From Candidatus Gastranaerophilales bacterium (lineage in GTDB: Bacteria > Cyanobacteriota > Vampirovibrionia > Gastranaerophilales > Gastranaerophilaceae): 36,205 nt of DNA. The notes beneath the pieces are model-generated. The model saw nothing but the letters and a program-made list of their open reading frames with translations. It searched no databases and was not told the DNA's origin. This document shows, one piece after another, positions 1 through 7,711 of this stretch. How positions within the stretch are numbered: position 1 is the first letter of the stretch; each line of letters begins with the position of its first letter. The position numbers and the translations under genes are program-made. Where the stretch lies: contig CALVEA010000022.1 of NCBI GenBank assembly GCA_944326455.1, positions 1-36,205 of the forward strand, read 5' to 3'.

Positions 1-345
1 TTTATAGGAAACTATGCATCCGGTTATGGTACTTCTGGCGGTGCGATTTATAATGATGGCAATATCAGCTCTATCACTGGTGATTTTCTAGGTAACTATG
101 CGTCGTCCGGTTATGATGCTTCCGGCAGTGCGATTTATAATGATGGTGACATCAGCTCTATCACAGGCGACTTTATAGGTAACTATGTGCAATCAGAATC
201 TGGTCTTGCCAATGGCGGCGCGATTTATAACAGTGCTACAATCGATAATATTACCGGCGATTTTATAGGAAACTATGCATCCGGTTATGGTACTTCTGGC
301 GGTGCGATTTATAATGATGGCAATATCAGCTCTATCACGGGTAAT
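1..345 (+). repeat. In-frame tandem repeats of 84-90 nt inside the surface-protein gene
   Basis: Four units lie at 1-84, 85-171, 172-261 and 262-345 (28, 29, 30 and 28 codons). Each begins F(I/L)GNY and ends with an I(S/D)(S/N)ITG(D/N) motif. Bases 1-77 are identical to 262-338, a higher-order period of 261 bp. All spacings are multiples of three, so recombination between units would change passenger length without breaking the frame. The array probably continues upstream of the window. Confidence 0.85.
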
Positions 346-2448
346 TTTATAAATAACTACTCAGAAGGAACGCAAATGGCTTACGGCGGTGCAATATATG
401 GATCTCTTGGCAGCTATGACATACCATCAGATAAAATTATCCAAGTTCAAGGTGTCACGTATATCAATTCCGAAACCGGCGAAAGCCTGACCGGTTATAT
501 GCCGTTAGATGAGTCTCAAAAAGAACAATTGCAAAACGGATATAAAGCCGTAGTAGTTTCGATGAGTATGCCTGTTTCGCCTGAAGAATGGGCAGAGATA
601 GAAGCTCAACTGGGTCCTGCAATAGAGTCTGGTATGATAACAACAGAACTTCCTGTAACAGAAGACCAAATAGCACAGCTAACAGGTGGGCTGGTCAACT
701 CAAGCTTTTTCGGAAACTACGCAAAGTCTGCTGAGGGCGAAGCCAAAGGCGGAGCTATATATACAACAAACTCCTTAACGATAGCTGCGGACAACGGCAA
801 TTCAGTATTCAGCGGGAACTATGTTGAGGACGTAAACGGCAAACGCCCTGAGGCAGTGTATGTAGATAGCCCGACATCTACCTTAACCCTCCAAGCAAAG
901 AATGAAGGTACAATATTATTTGATGACCAAATCAATGGCGCCTCCGGCTATAAACTCAAACTGGACGGCGACAGCACCGGCAAAGTCATCCTAAACAATG
1001 ACGTCATCAACGCAAAGGTAAGCCTTGATGAAGTCACCCTCCAACTCGGACGCGAGGACGTTTTCAACCAATCTCAATCCTTAGCTCTCAACTCCGGGAC
1101 CTTATCCCTTCTCAATAACGGAGTTGGCACAATGCACCTTCCTGAACTCAGCCTGAATGGCGCAGTGAATATGGCAGTAGACGCCGACCTTGCAAACAAA
1201 ACAATGGACAGAATAACGGCAGATAAGTACAATATCAGCCAAGACTCCAAACTCAACGTAAACCTCATTAATCTAATATCAGATGCAAAAGAGGATAAAA
1301 CAGACATAGAATTTGCCGACCCTTCTTATTCATCCCAAGTATCTTATACCGGCGACAACCCTATCGCATACAGTAAGATATACAAGTATGACGTAAGCTA
1401 CAATCCTGAAGACGGGTATTTTACCTTCTTACGCGGAAGCTCAGGTAATCCAAGCGATAACTTCAACCCGACAGTATTAAGCCCGGCGGTAACAACCCAA
1501 GCAGCGGGGTATTCAACTCAGATGCAGGTGTTTAACTATGCATTCCAACATTCAGATAATTTTATGAACCTTCCTTATATGGACAGATTAGCGGCAGCCA
1601 AATCAAATCAGTATGCATTAATAAATGACTCGACAGTAGGACCATATTCACCTATATTTACAAGAGTAAACCAAGGGGGAGCCTGGTTCAAACCTTATGT
1701 CAGCTTTGAGAACATACCATTGAAGAATGGACCAACAGTAGATAATATAGCCTACGGCTCCCTTATCGGCTATGACAGTAAACTAACCCCAATAAGACAC
1801 GGCTTTGAACGCGTACTCACCGGTTATGTCGGGTATAACGGCGCAAGCCAGAGTTACCCGGGAGTAGATACATATCAAAACGGCGGCTTGTTGGGCGGAA
1901 CAGTAACCTTGTATAAAGGCAACTTCTTCAACGCAACTACACTTTCAGCCGGCGCAAGCGTAGGCGAAAGCAGTAATATGTACGGACATGAGAACTATAC
2001 AATGTTACTTGCCGGTATCGGAAACAAACTGGGGTATAACTTCGAATTCCAGAGAGGACGATATATCTTACAACCATCAATGCTTATGAGTTATACATTT
2101 GTGAATACTTTTGACTATACAAACTCCGCCGGCACAAGAATGACGAGCGACCCGTTACATGCAATTCAACTTTCCCCTGGCTTGAAATTCATAATGAACA
2201 CAAAGAACGGCTGGCAGCCTTATGCGGCGGTGAATATGGTATGGAATATCTTTACGGATCAGAACGCGAAAGCTGACAATATTTCCCTTCCGAATATGAG
2301 CATCAAACCGTATGTTCAGTATGGCTTGGGCGTCCAGAAACTAATCAAGGATAAGTTTTTGGCATTCGGTCAGGCATTAGTCTCCAACGGCGGCAGAAAC
2401 GGTATTTCCTTCTCCTTCGGCTTGAGATGGCTGATTGGGAGGGAGTGA
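1..2448 (+). CDS. Autotransporter-like surface protein, C-terminal part (5' end outside window)
   Basis: The frame is open from the first base, so the gene begins upstream. The visible 815 codons start with near-identical repeats of about 28-30 residues (FIGNYASGYGTSGGAIYND type) through about codon 115. A passenger region with more degenerate GNY/GGAIY units follows. The last 270 or so residues (about 550-815) are rich in alternating aromatic/hydrophobic and Gly/Asn residues and end in a beta-strand-like tail (FSFGLRWLIGRE). This resembles the outer-membrane beta-barrel domain of type V autotransporters, with GGAWFKPYV at the barrel entry. By family knowledge the barrel inserts in the outer membrane and displays the passenger; that is inferred here. 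Base composition looks less AT-rich than in neighbouring housekeeping genes. The stop codon directly abuts an 8-bp repeat array. The function of the passenger is unknown. Confidence 0.75.
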   Translation, partial: FIGNYASGYGTSGGAIYNDGNISSITGDFLGNYASSGYDASGSAIYNDGDISSITGDFIGNYVQSESGLANGGAIYNSATIDNITGDFIGNYASGYGTSGGAIYNDGNISSITGNFINNYSEGTQMAYGGAIYGSLGSYDIPSDKIIQVQGVTYINSETGESLTGYMPLDESQKEQLQNGYKAVVVSMSMPVSPEEWAEIEAQLGPAIESGMITTELPVTEDQIAQLTGGLVNSSFFGNYAKSAEGEAKGGAIYTTNSLTIAADNGNSVFSGNYVEDVNGKRPEAVYVDSPTSTLTLQAKNEGTILFDDQINGASGYKLKLDGDSTGKVILNNDVINAKVSLDEVTLQLGREDVFNQSQSLALNSGTLSLLNNGVGTMHLPELSLNGAVNMAVDADLANKTMDRITADKYNISQDSKLNVNLINLISDAKEDKTDIEFADPSYSSQVSYTGDNPIAYSKIYKYDVSYNPEDGYFTFLRGSSGNPSDNFNPTVLSPAVTTQAAGYSTQMQVFNYAFQHSDNFMNLPYMDRLAAAKSNQYALINDSTVGPYSPIFTRVNQGGAWFKPYVSFENIPLKNGPTVDNIAYGSLIGYDSKLTPIRHGFERVLTGYVGYNGASQSYPGVDTYQNGGLLGGTVTLYKGNFFNATTLSAGASVGESSNMYGHENYTMLLAGIGNKLGYNFEFQRGRYILQPSMLMSYTFVNTFDYTNSAGTRMTSDPLHAIQLSPGLKFIMNTKNGWQPYAAVNMVWNIFTDQNAKADNISLPNMSIKPYVQYGLGVQKLIKDKFLAFGQALVSNGGRNGISFSFGLRWLIGRE

Positions 2449-2520
2449 GTGATTAAGTGACTGAGTTAATAAGTTAATAAGTTAATAAGTTAATAAGTTA
2501 ATAAGTTAATAAGTAAATAA
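2449..2520 (+). repeat. 8-bp minisatellite abutting a stop codon
   Basis: Nine consecutive 8-bp units begin at the base after the surface-protein stop: GTGATTAA, GTGACTGA, six copies of GTTAATAA, then GTAAATAA. Four more units lie at 2589-2620. The same degenerate octamer (about GTKAWTAA) recurs at 34727-34760 and 35043-35129. No coding role is visible. Confidence 0.85.
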
Positions 2521-2635
2521 GAGAATATTCCCTCTCCAGTGGGGAGACCCCGAAGGGGCGAGGCTAGGGTGGGGGGCAGTTGTAGATAGTTAATAAGTTA
2601 AAAGGTAAATAAGTGAATAAGACTTTAGAATAACT

Positions 2636-2763
2636 TGTCACCCTGAACTTTTACCCCAAGCGGAGTATCTTATTGGTCAAGCCTGCTAACTTATATTTAC
2701 CCCTTTTAGGGTCTATCTATTCGATAAACATTAATAGATTCCGGGTCGGAGCCCGGAATGACA
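2636..2763. repeat. Dispersed element with TGTCA...TGACA ends (copy A)
   Basis: It starts TGTCACCCTGAAC and ends CCCGGAATGACA, giving imperfect inverted ends. The last 40 bases (2724-2763) are identical to 35317-35356 near the other end of the window, and the preceding TAGGGTCTATC is also shared. There is no reading frame of note. It looks like a non-autonomous, MITE-like or palindromic intergenic repeat. Confidence 0.65.
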
Positions 2764-2925
2764 AATACATACTCTTTGTGGTTCCTGCCCCAACGCAGTG
2801 AAGCTAAGAAATCTTACATCCCGGGACAGTCAGTAATTTAAGTTGGTTTTGTAAATCTGACTTGATAATATCTTCTCCTTTTTTATTTATGATATTATTA
2901 AAATAATAGGAAGGAGAAAATATAA

Positions 2926-3873
2926 ATGGCACAAAGAATAGGTATTGATGTCGGCGGGACAAATGTTAAAATAGCTCTTGTCGGTGATGACGGTAAAATT
3001 ATTTATTCAAATTCCATTCCAACTCGTGCGGAAATGGGGTATGAATACACGATAAATAGCATGAAAGAAGCTATAAAGGATTTGCTTAAAGAAACAAAAT
3101 TACAAGCTTCTGATATTGAAGGTATGGGATTTGGTTTTCCGGGACAGATTGATTGCCAAAACGGTATTGTAAGACTTGCTCCAAATATTCCCGGCTGGGT
3201 AAATGTTCCTATTGCCAAAATTATGGAAGGGGAATTTGGTATACCTACCAGAGTAGATAATGATGTTAGAACGGCTGCACTTGGGGAGTTGAATTATGGT
3301 GCCGGCGTCGGCTGCCAAAACCTTGTTTGCATAACAGTAGGCACGGGAATAGGTTCAGGTCTTGTTATAAATGGAAAACTTGTCAGAGGAGCTTCAAATG
3401 CTGCAGGCGAGCTTGGTCATATTAAGTTAACAATGGATGGCGGACCACTTTGTGGCTGCGGTGACAGGGGCTGTTTAGAAGCTTATGCTTCTGGTCCTTC
3501 AATTGTTGCTATGGCAGAAGATTATATCCGCGGCGGCAAATCTACTAAGTATAGAGAACTTGCTAACCCGGATATAACTCCGTATATAGTTGCTGTTGCC
3601 GCTAAAGAAGGCGATCCTGTCGCTAAACAGATTTTTAGAATCATGGGTGAATATATCGGTATGGGATTAACCAGTGTTATTAATCTGCTTAACCCTGAAA
3701 AAGTTATTATTGGCGGCGGTGTAGCAGCTGCCGGTGATATTCTCTTTGACCCAATAAAAGAAACTATTGCAAAGCGTGCAATGACTATTCAAAAAGAGGC
3801 TGTAGAAATCGTTCCTGCTCAATTAGGAAATACTGCAGGTGTTATTGGCGCAAGCTTGCTGATTAATTCTTAA
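2926..3873 (+). CDS. ROK-family glucokinase
   Basis: Predicted cytoplasmic sugar kinase that phosphorylates glucose (or a related hexose) with ATP, feeding glycolysis. The 315-residue length fits ROK glucokinases. Visible motifs are the N-terminal phosphate-binding IGIDVGGTN (5-13), the catalytic aspartate in VDNDVR (D113 region), GELGH (161-165), and the ROK zinc motif CGCGDRGC (176-183). AGGAAGGAG about 9 nt before the ATG supports the start. It is monocistronic, with a bidirectional terminator between it and the convergent lytic transglycosylase. The exact sugar (glucose, N-acetylmannosamine or other) cannot be fixed from sequence alone. Confidence 0.88.
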   Translation: MAQRIGIDVGGTNVKIALVGDDGKIIYSNSIPTRAEMGYEYTINSMKEAIKDLLKETKLQASDIEGMGFGFPGQIDCQNGIVRLAPNIPGWVNVPIAKIMEGEFGIPTRVDNDVRTAALGELNYGAGVGCQNLVCITVGTGIGSGLVINGKLVRGASNAAGELGHIKLTMDGGPLCGCGDRGCLEAYASGPSIVAMAEDYIRGGKSTKYRELANPDITPYIVAVAAKEGDPVAKQIFRIMGEYIGMGLTSVINLLNPEKVIIGGGVAAAGDILFDPIKETIAKRAMTIQKEAVEIVPAQLGNTAGVIGASLLINS

Positions 3874-3889
3874 GTGAATTTAAAAAATA

Positions 3890-3920
3890 AAAAGGACTCG
3901 TTTTAAACGGGTCCTTTTTA
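3890..3920 (+). terminator. Bidirectional intrinsic terminator
   Basis: GGACTCG (3894-3900) pairs with CGGGTCC (3908-3914) around a TTTTAAA loop, followed by TTTTT and preceded by AAAA. It can serve both the glucokinase gene and the converging lytic transglycosylase gene. Confidence 0.85.
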
Positions 3921-3941
3921 TTATCTTTTTTTATTAAGTTT

Positions 3942-4553
3942 TTAAAGTATTTCCATTACCGGATCAGATTGTTTAATCTCAGGAATTTCCTTTAAATCAG
4001 GAAGTTCAATGGGCTTAGGAGCAGGTTTTGCCTCAGCTTCCTTGCCCGGAGCTACAGCTTTTTTCTGAACGAATTTTGCTATAACCGGGTCAGGATTAAG
4101 CTTTTGCTCATTATAATCTTTCATTATCTGGGAAACAAATCGTTTTGTTTCACTATAAGGAGGAATTGTTCCTCCGTATTTTTTTACGTTTCCCGGTCCT
4201 GCATTATATGCGGCAAGTGCAAGCTCTGTAGAGCCGAACATTTTGTACATCATCTTGTAATAGGTTAATCCTGCCTTAATGTTCTCACTTAGGTAATAAG
4301 GATTGAACCCCATTCTGTTAGCTGTTGACGGCAGTAACTGAAATACGCCGACCGCACCATGAGGACTTTTTAGCTCATGCTTAAATCCGGATTCTTTTTT
4401 TGCAATGCTTAAAGCCAGTGCAGGATCAACATCCATTTCCAATGAATGTTTGACGATAGTTTCCTTGATGACGTTTTCAGGTGTCGCCGCCTGGGCGCTC
4501 ACGGTCAGGAACGATATCAATGCAACAGCAGTTAAGACTATCTTTCTTACCAT
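3942..4553 (-). CDS. Secreted lytic transglycosylase (SLT domain)
   Basis: Predicted periplasmic enzyme that cleaves peptidoglycan glycan strands non-hydrolytically. It is 203 residues long with a clear signal peptide ending around AQA-A (residues 20-23). The SLT fold follows. KKESGF carries the catalytic glutamate. GAVGVFQLLPSTA is the conserved substrate-cleft motif, and ALAAYNAGPGNV is the typical third motif. A Pro/Lys/Glu-rich C-terminal tail of about 45 residues has no recognisable domain. GAGG lies about 7 nt upstream of the ATG. The gene has its own promoter far upstream and an unusually long, structured leader (see separate entries), suggesting control at RNA level. Confidence 0.9.
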   Translation of the reverse strand: MVRKIVLTAVALISFLTVSAQAATPENVIKETIVKHSLEMDVDPALALSIAKKESGFKHELKSPHGAVGVFQLLPSTANRMGFNPYYLSENIKAGLTYYKMMYKMFGSTELALAAYNAGPGNVKKYGGTIPPYSETKRFVSQIMKDYNEQKLNPDPVIAKFVQKKAVAPGKEAEAKPAPKPIELPDLKEIPEIKQSDPVMEIL

Positions 4554-4582
4554 AGAAATCCTCGTTTATTGTAAATTGGATT

Positions 4583-4744
4583 CTGTATACTATCTCGTAA
4601 ATCCTCCCTACGGTTTCGCTATGTTCTCGTTTAGTTCCTACCGGGACATCCTTCCTAAATTTTTAATACCAAGGTCTTTAAAAACTTGTTAGGCGACTCT
4701 TCCCGTTATTCCCCGCACTCCGGCTTGGATAAATAACTATACAG
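4583..4744 (-). promoter_or_regulatory. Structured 5' leader RNA, riboswitch candidate of unknown class
   Basis: The region between a good promoter (4761-4789) and the lytic transglycosylase ATG gives a leader of about 200 nt. Bases 4738-4744 (TATACAG on plus) and 4583-4589 (CTGTATA) are perfectly complementary and would form a 7-bp closing helix around about 150 nt. Inside, in the RNA sense, CCAAG pairs with CTTGG around a G-rich segment (GCGGGGAATAACGGG). A second arm pairs TCCCGGT with ACCGTAGGGA, with an inner CTA/TAG. The GGGGAA and CCCG...CTAA elements faintly recall the ydaO/yuaA cyclic-di-AMP riboswitch, which controls cell-wall hydrolases in other bacteria, but the consensus is not met. 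A novel leader class is equally possible. Confidence 0.45.
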
Positions 4745-4760
4745 AAATTGTATTACACGT

Positions 4761-4789
4761 ATTATATAATAAATATTTTTATTTTTCAA
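4761..4789 (-). promoter_or_regulatory. Sigma-70 promoter of the lytic transglycosylase gene
   Basis: On the minus strand there is TTGAAA (4789-4784), a 17-nt spacer, and a perfect TATAAT (4766-4761). Transcription would start near 4754, leaving about 200 nt of untranslated leader. Confidence 0.7.
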
Positions 4790-4842
4790 CATGTAAGCTC
4801 GAAATAGGTGATTTTAATATAACAGGGGCTTGTTAACATTGG

Positions 4843-5178
4843 TTATACACAAGAAAATTTTCTATTAATCAATCGTCTTGTATTTTCTTCAAAATCAATT
4901 TCATTAACAAATAAATTAACCGATTTATCAATATTCATTATGTTAAACAATGCGAAAACATCTGATGTTATATTGAAAATGCCGATTTCTCTTTTCTTTG
5001 AAAACTCAATAAGAGTTTCACAAAAGTCTGCCGAACAATCTTGTACACAGCTCAAATCAAGCCCTACAGAACCGGCTTCCTCAGAAAGAACTTTAAATAA
5101 ATATTTGCAATTTCTTCTGTCAAGGGATTCGCATAATGGTTCGATTATACAAGAATTTTTGTTGTAGCGGATTTTCAT
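4843..5178 (-). CDS. Small STAS-domain-like protein
   Basis: 111 residues, unnamed. The segment GLDLSCVQDCSADFCETLIEF (about 39-59) matches the beta-strand/loop/helix core of STAS domains (anti-sigma factor antagonist, SpoIIAA type). In those domains a strand ending D-L-S is followed by a D-S/C-S loop that carries the phosphorylation site. Here the phosphoacceptor position could be Ser48 in DCSAD. Family proteins bind anti-sigma kinases or act in partner switching. No kinase or phosphatase partner lies beside it, so the role is open. It ends 290 bp before the lytic transglycosylase start, across that gene's promoter. The Shine-Dalgarno is weak (AGAG). Confidence 0.6.
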   Translation of the reverse strand: MKIRYNKNSCIIEPLCESLDRRNCKYLFKVLSEEAGSVGLDLSCVQDCSADFCETLIEFSKKREIGIFNITSDVFALFNIMNIDKSVNLFVNEIDFEENTRRLINRKFSCV

Positions 5179-5254
5179 ATCTCTATATTACATTCAAGTT
5201 CCACTGATTTTAATTACCAGAAATTATGAAAATCTTCTACCAAAAGTCTGAGAT

Positions 5255-6535
5255 TTACTTTTCTATGAAAATAGTCTGTTCTCTATCAGGTCCAACGCTA
5301 ACTATACCTACAGGAGCTCCTATTAAGTCCTCTACTTTAGAGATATATTTTTTAGCATTTTCAGGTAAGTCTTTGTAATCTTTTATATCGCTTAAAGATG
5401 TTTTCCAGCCCGGCAGTGTTTCATAGACGGGTTCTAAATATTTATGTATAAAGACATCTGTCGGGTACGTCGTATAAACTTTATCATTCCTGCAATCTTT
5501 GTAGGCAACACAAATCTTTATCTCATCAAATGTATCAAAAACATCAATTTTGGTAAGTGCAACATTTGTAATTCCGCCAACCAGGACTGCATATTTCATT
5601 ATTACAGCATCAAACCAGCCGCATCTACGCGGACGTCCTGTGGTAACACCGTATTCGTGTCCTATTTTTTGAATCTTTTCTCCGGTTTCGTCTGTTAATT
5701 CCGTTACAAAAGGTCCTTCTCCAACCCTTGTTACATAAGCTTTTGAAACTCCTACTACTTCTTGAATCATGCAAGGTCCGTACCCGCTGCCTACTGCCGC
5801 ACCTCCGCCTATAGGGTTTGAGCTTGTAACAAATGGATAAGTGCCATAGTCTATATCAAGCATTACTCCCTGTGCACCTTCAAAGAGGACTGCTTTATCG
5901 CGATTCCGTCTTAGCATATCCTGCCATTCAAAACATACATAAGGCTTAAACAGTTCTGCATATTTTTCGCATAATGATATTATACATTCTTTGGTATAAG
6001 GTTCTATGCCGTAAACCTTCTCAAGAATTTTATTTTTTAAAGGCAGAATAATGTCTAATTTTTCGTTCAAAGCTTCAAAAGAGTATAAATCTTGGATTTT
6101 AAGCACACACCGGGCAGCTTTATCTGTATATGTAGGACCAATACCTCTCTTGGTTGTTCCAATCTTTCCTTTGCCGGAATTGTTTTCGCTCCAGCCGTCC
6201 ATTTCTATATGATAAGGAAGTGTTATAGAAGCTAACGGAGATATTTTGAGCCCTTTAAGGTTTACTCCTTGAGATTTTAGTTCCGAAATCTCTTTTTCAA
6301 AAGATTCCGGATGTATAACAGTGCCAGCTCCGATAAAACAGATTTTATCACCATAGAGTATTCCTGACGGAATTAAGTGAAATTTATAAGTCTCACCATT
6401 TGTAACTACTGTATGTCCGGCATTACATCCACCTTGATAACGGATTATTATGTCAGCTTTTTCCGCAAGAAGGTCGGTAATTTTTGCCTTGCCTTCGTCT
6501 CCCCACTGTGCTCCTATAACGACTGTATTTTTCAT
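5255..6535 (-). CDS. purA: Adenylosuccinate synthetase
   Basis: Catalyses IMP + aspartate + GTP to adenylosuccinate, the first committed step to AMP, in the cytoplasm. The 426-residue length is normal. The family signature is visible at the N-terminus (VVIGAQWGDEGK, NAGHTVV), with IGTTKRGIGPTY, the RVGEGPF region and the C-terminal GPDR. I place the start at MKNTVVIG, because GGAG lies 7 nt upstream and upstream in-frame codons add a non-conserved 14-residue extension. One oddity is that the usual GDEGKGK loop reads GDEGKAK. The gene is preceded by a terminator closing the upstream operon, so it probably has its own promoter in the short gap or depends on read-through. Confidence 0.95.
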   Translation of the reverse strand: MKNTVVIGAQWGDEGKAKITDLLAEKADIIIRYQGGCNAGHTVVTNGETYKFHLIPSGILYGDKICFIGAGTVIHPESFEKEISELKSQGVNLKGLKISPLASITLPYHIEMDGWSENNSGKGKIGTTKRGIGPTYTDKAARCVLKIQDLYSFEALNEKLDIILPLKNKILEKVYGIEPYTKECIISLCEKYAELFKPYVCFEWQDMLRRNRDKAVLFEGAQGVMLDIDYGTYPFVTSSNPIGGGAAVGSGYGPCMIQEVVGVSKAYVTRVGEGPFVTELTDETGEKIQKIGHEYGVTTGRPRRCGWFDAVIMKYAVLVGGITNVALTKIDVFDTFDEIKICVAYKDCRNDKVYTTYPTDVFIHKYLEPVYETLPGWKTSLSDIKDYKDLPENAKKYISKVEDLIGAPVGIVSVGPDREQTIFIEK

Positions 6536-6559
6536 AAATATCTCCATTGTAATCATCAA

Positions 6560-6590
6560 AATAAAAGCCGGATACAATCCGGCTTTTATT
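6560..6590 (-). terminator. Intrinsic terminator of the NfnA-like operon
   Basis: AAAAGCCGGAT (6563-6573), loop ACA, ATCCGGCTTTT (6577-6587): an 11-bp perfect stem. On the minus strand it is followed by a TTTTATTTT tail. It lies between the small Cys protein gene and purA. Confidence 0.85.
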
Positions 6591-6591
6591 C

Positions 6592-6795
6592 TTAACCGTT
6601 ATTCTGATTCTGCCTTGCTTTGGCTTGTTTTGCTTGTACGTCAAGCATTGAATTGTGTGCCATCATATAGACAGAACATATTTTATAATTCCTTAAATAC
6701 CATGCACAGCTTTCCTGCATACATACAATCTCTACCTGTGAGCCTACGCTCATAAGAGGGCATAAAGGTATTGTTTTTTCTTCTTGTGGTGCCAT
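6592..6795 (-). CDS. Small cysteine-rich protein
   Basis: 67 residues with four cysteines in the arrangement CPLMS (C12), VCMQESCAW (C26, C31) and a later C (about C38). I recognise the pattern as common in small uncharacterised proteins of anaerobic gut bacteria (CPLMS...C...CAWW...C), plausibly a Zn or Fe-S knuckle; the metal is inferred. The start ATG lies 10 bp downstream of the flavoprotein stop and a terminator follows the stop, so the two genes very likely share a transcript. The C-terminus is a Gln/Lys/Asn-rich tail. Confidence 0.65.
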   Translation of the reverse strand: MAPQEEKTIPLCPLMSVGSQVEIVCMQESCAWYLRNYKICSVYMMAHNSMLDVQAKQAKARQNQNNG

Positions 6796-6805
6796 TATTT
6801 ATCTC

Positions 6806-7648
6806 CTATATTCTATCAGCCATTTTAAATAAATTACAATTTTCGTTACGTTTTTGTTCTTGCTCTTTGTATATTTTAGTTCTATTTATGACTTCATCAA
6901 AATCTATCAAATGAGCATTGAAATCAGGTCCGTCAACACAGGCAAATTTAGTTTCTCCGCCTACTGTAACCCTGCATGCTCCGCACATACCGGTTCCGTC
7001 AACCATGATAGGATTCATGCTGGCTTCCGTATAAATGCCTTTGTCTCTTGTCATGTCTGCAACGGCTCTCATCATAGGCATAGGACCGACTGCAATAACG
7101 TAATCAACTTTCTCGGAGTTAATAATCCTGTCAAGAACTCCTGTTACAAACCCTTTTTCGCCCAAAGTTCCGTCATCTGTTGTTATAAATAACTCTGAGC
7201 AAGCATCTTTCATTTTATCCTGCCAGAAAATAAGTTCTTTAGTTCTGGCTCCCATTACCATATATACCTTATTACCGGCTTCTTTAAAAGCTTTTGCTAT
7301 TAAATAACAAGGGGCAGCTCCGTAACCTCCTGCAAGGCATACAACTGTTCCGTATTTTTCTATATGAGTAGGTTGTCCAAGCGGACCGACTAAATCGACA
7401 AGCTCGTCTCCTTCATTTAGTTCTGCAAGTTTTTTTGTAGAATAACCGACTGCCATAAACACAATTGTTAAGGCGCCTGTTTCCTTATTAACATCAGCAA
7501 TTGTTAAAGGAACTCTTTCTCCATTCTCTTCTGCTCTGAATATTATAAACTGTCCAGCCTTTGCGTTTCTCACAACATAAGGCGCTTCAATAACTAATTC
7601 GTATTGATTCGGACAAAGTTCTTTTTTTGATAATATTTTATAGCCCAT
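6806..7648 (-). CDS. NfnA/SudB-like FAD- and 2Fe-2S-binding NAD(P) oxidoreductase subunit
   Basis: 280 residues, cytoplasmic. The N-terminal FAD domain shows ERVPLTIAD (44-52) and DLVGPLGQP (85-93). The NAD(P) domain shows LAGGYGAAPCYLIA (105-118). The C-terminal Fe-S motif DGTGMCGACR...CVDGP supplies C222, C225 and C237, and in characterised NfnA proteins a nearby Asp completes the ligands. This is the small subunit of NADH-dependent ferredoxin:NADP oxidoreductase (electron bifurcation) or of sulfide dehydrogenase. The large glutamate-synthase-like subunit that usually follows is absent here. PyrK is a less likely alternative. The start ATG at 7648 is chosen because GAGGG lies 9 nt upstream; a TTG two codons earlier has no better signal. 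Confidence 0.8.
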   Translation of the reverse strand: MGYKILSKKELCPNQYELVIEAPYVVRNAKAGQFIIFRAEENGERVPLTIADVNKETGALTIVFMAVGYSTKKLAELNEGDELVDLVGPLGQPTHIEKYGTVVCLAGGYGAAPCYLIAKAFKEAGNKVYMVMGARTKELIFWQDKMKDACSELFITTDDGTLGEKGFVTGVLDRIINSEKVDYVIAVGPMPMMRAVADMTRDKGIYTEASMNPIMVDGTGMCGACRVTVGGETKFACVDGPDFNAHLIDFDEVINRTKIYKEQEQKRNENCNLFKMADRI

Positions 7649-7711
7649 TAGCAAAAGCCCTCATTTGTAATTAATATCATACCATAATATTTTAAAAATA
7701 CATACAATAAA

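Larger units (their letters stand above)
2449..2925. other. Gene-free spacer made mostly of dispersed repeats
   Basis: This 477-bp spacer contains an octamer array (2449-2520), a GC-rich block (2527-2588) ending GTTGTAGATA, a second octamer array (2589-2620) and an element with inverted ends (2636-2763). The glucokinase leader follows, with a strong Shine-Dalgarno AGGAAGGAG at 2908-2916. No credible gene was seen. Confidence 0.7.

Noticed and set aside
2449..2520. Octamer array as a CRISPR array
   Set aside because: Units are 8 bp and directly adjacent, with no spacers and no cas genes. It is a minisatellite.
4405..4692. Plus-strand ORF across the lytic transglycosylase start and leader
   Set aside because: It is antisense to a clear SLT gene and its structured leader, has no ribosome site and no protein-like character.
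4583..4744. Confident call of the SLT leader as a ydaO cyclic-di-AMP riboswitch
   Set aside because: Only short fragments resemble the consensus; the conserved GACAGCTAACCTCG-like end is not matched. Reported only as a riboswitch candidate.
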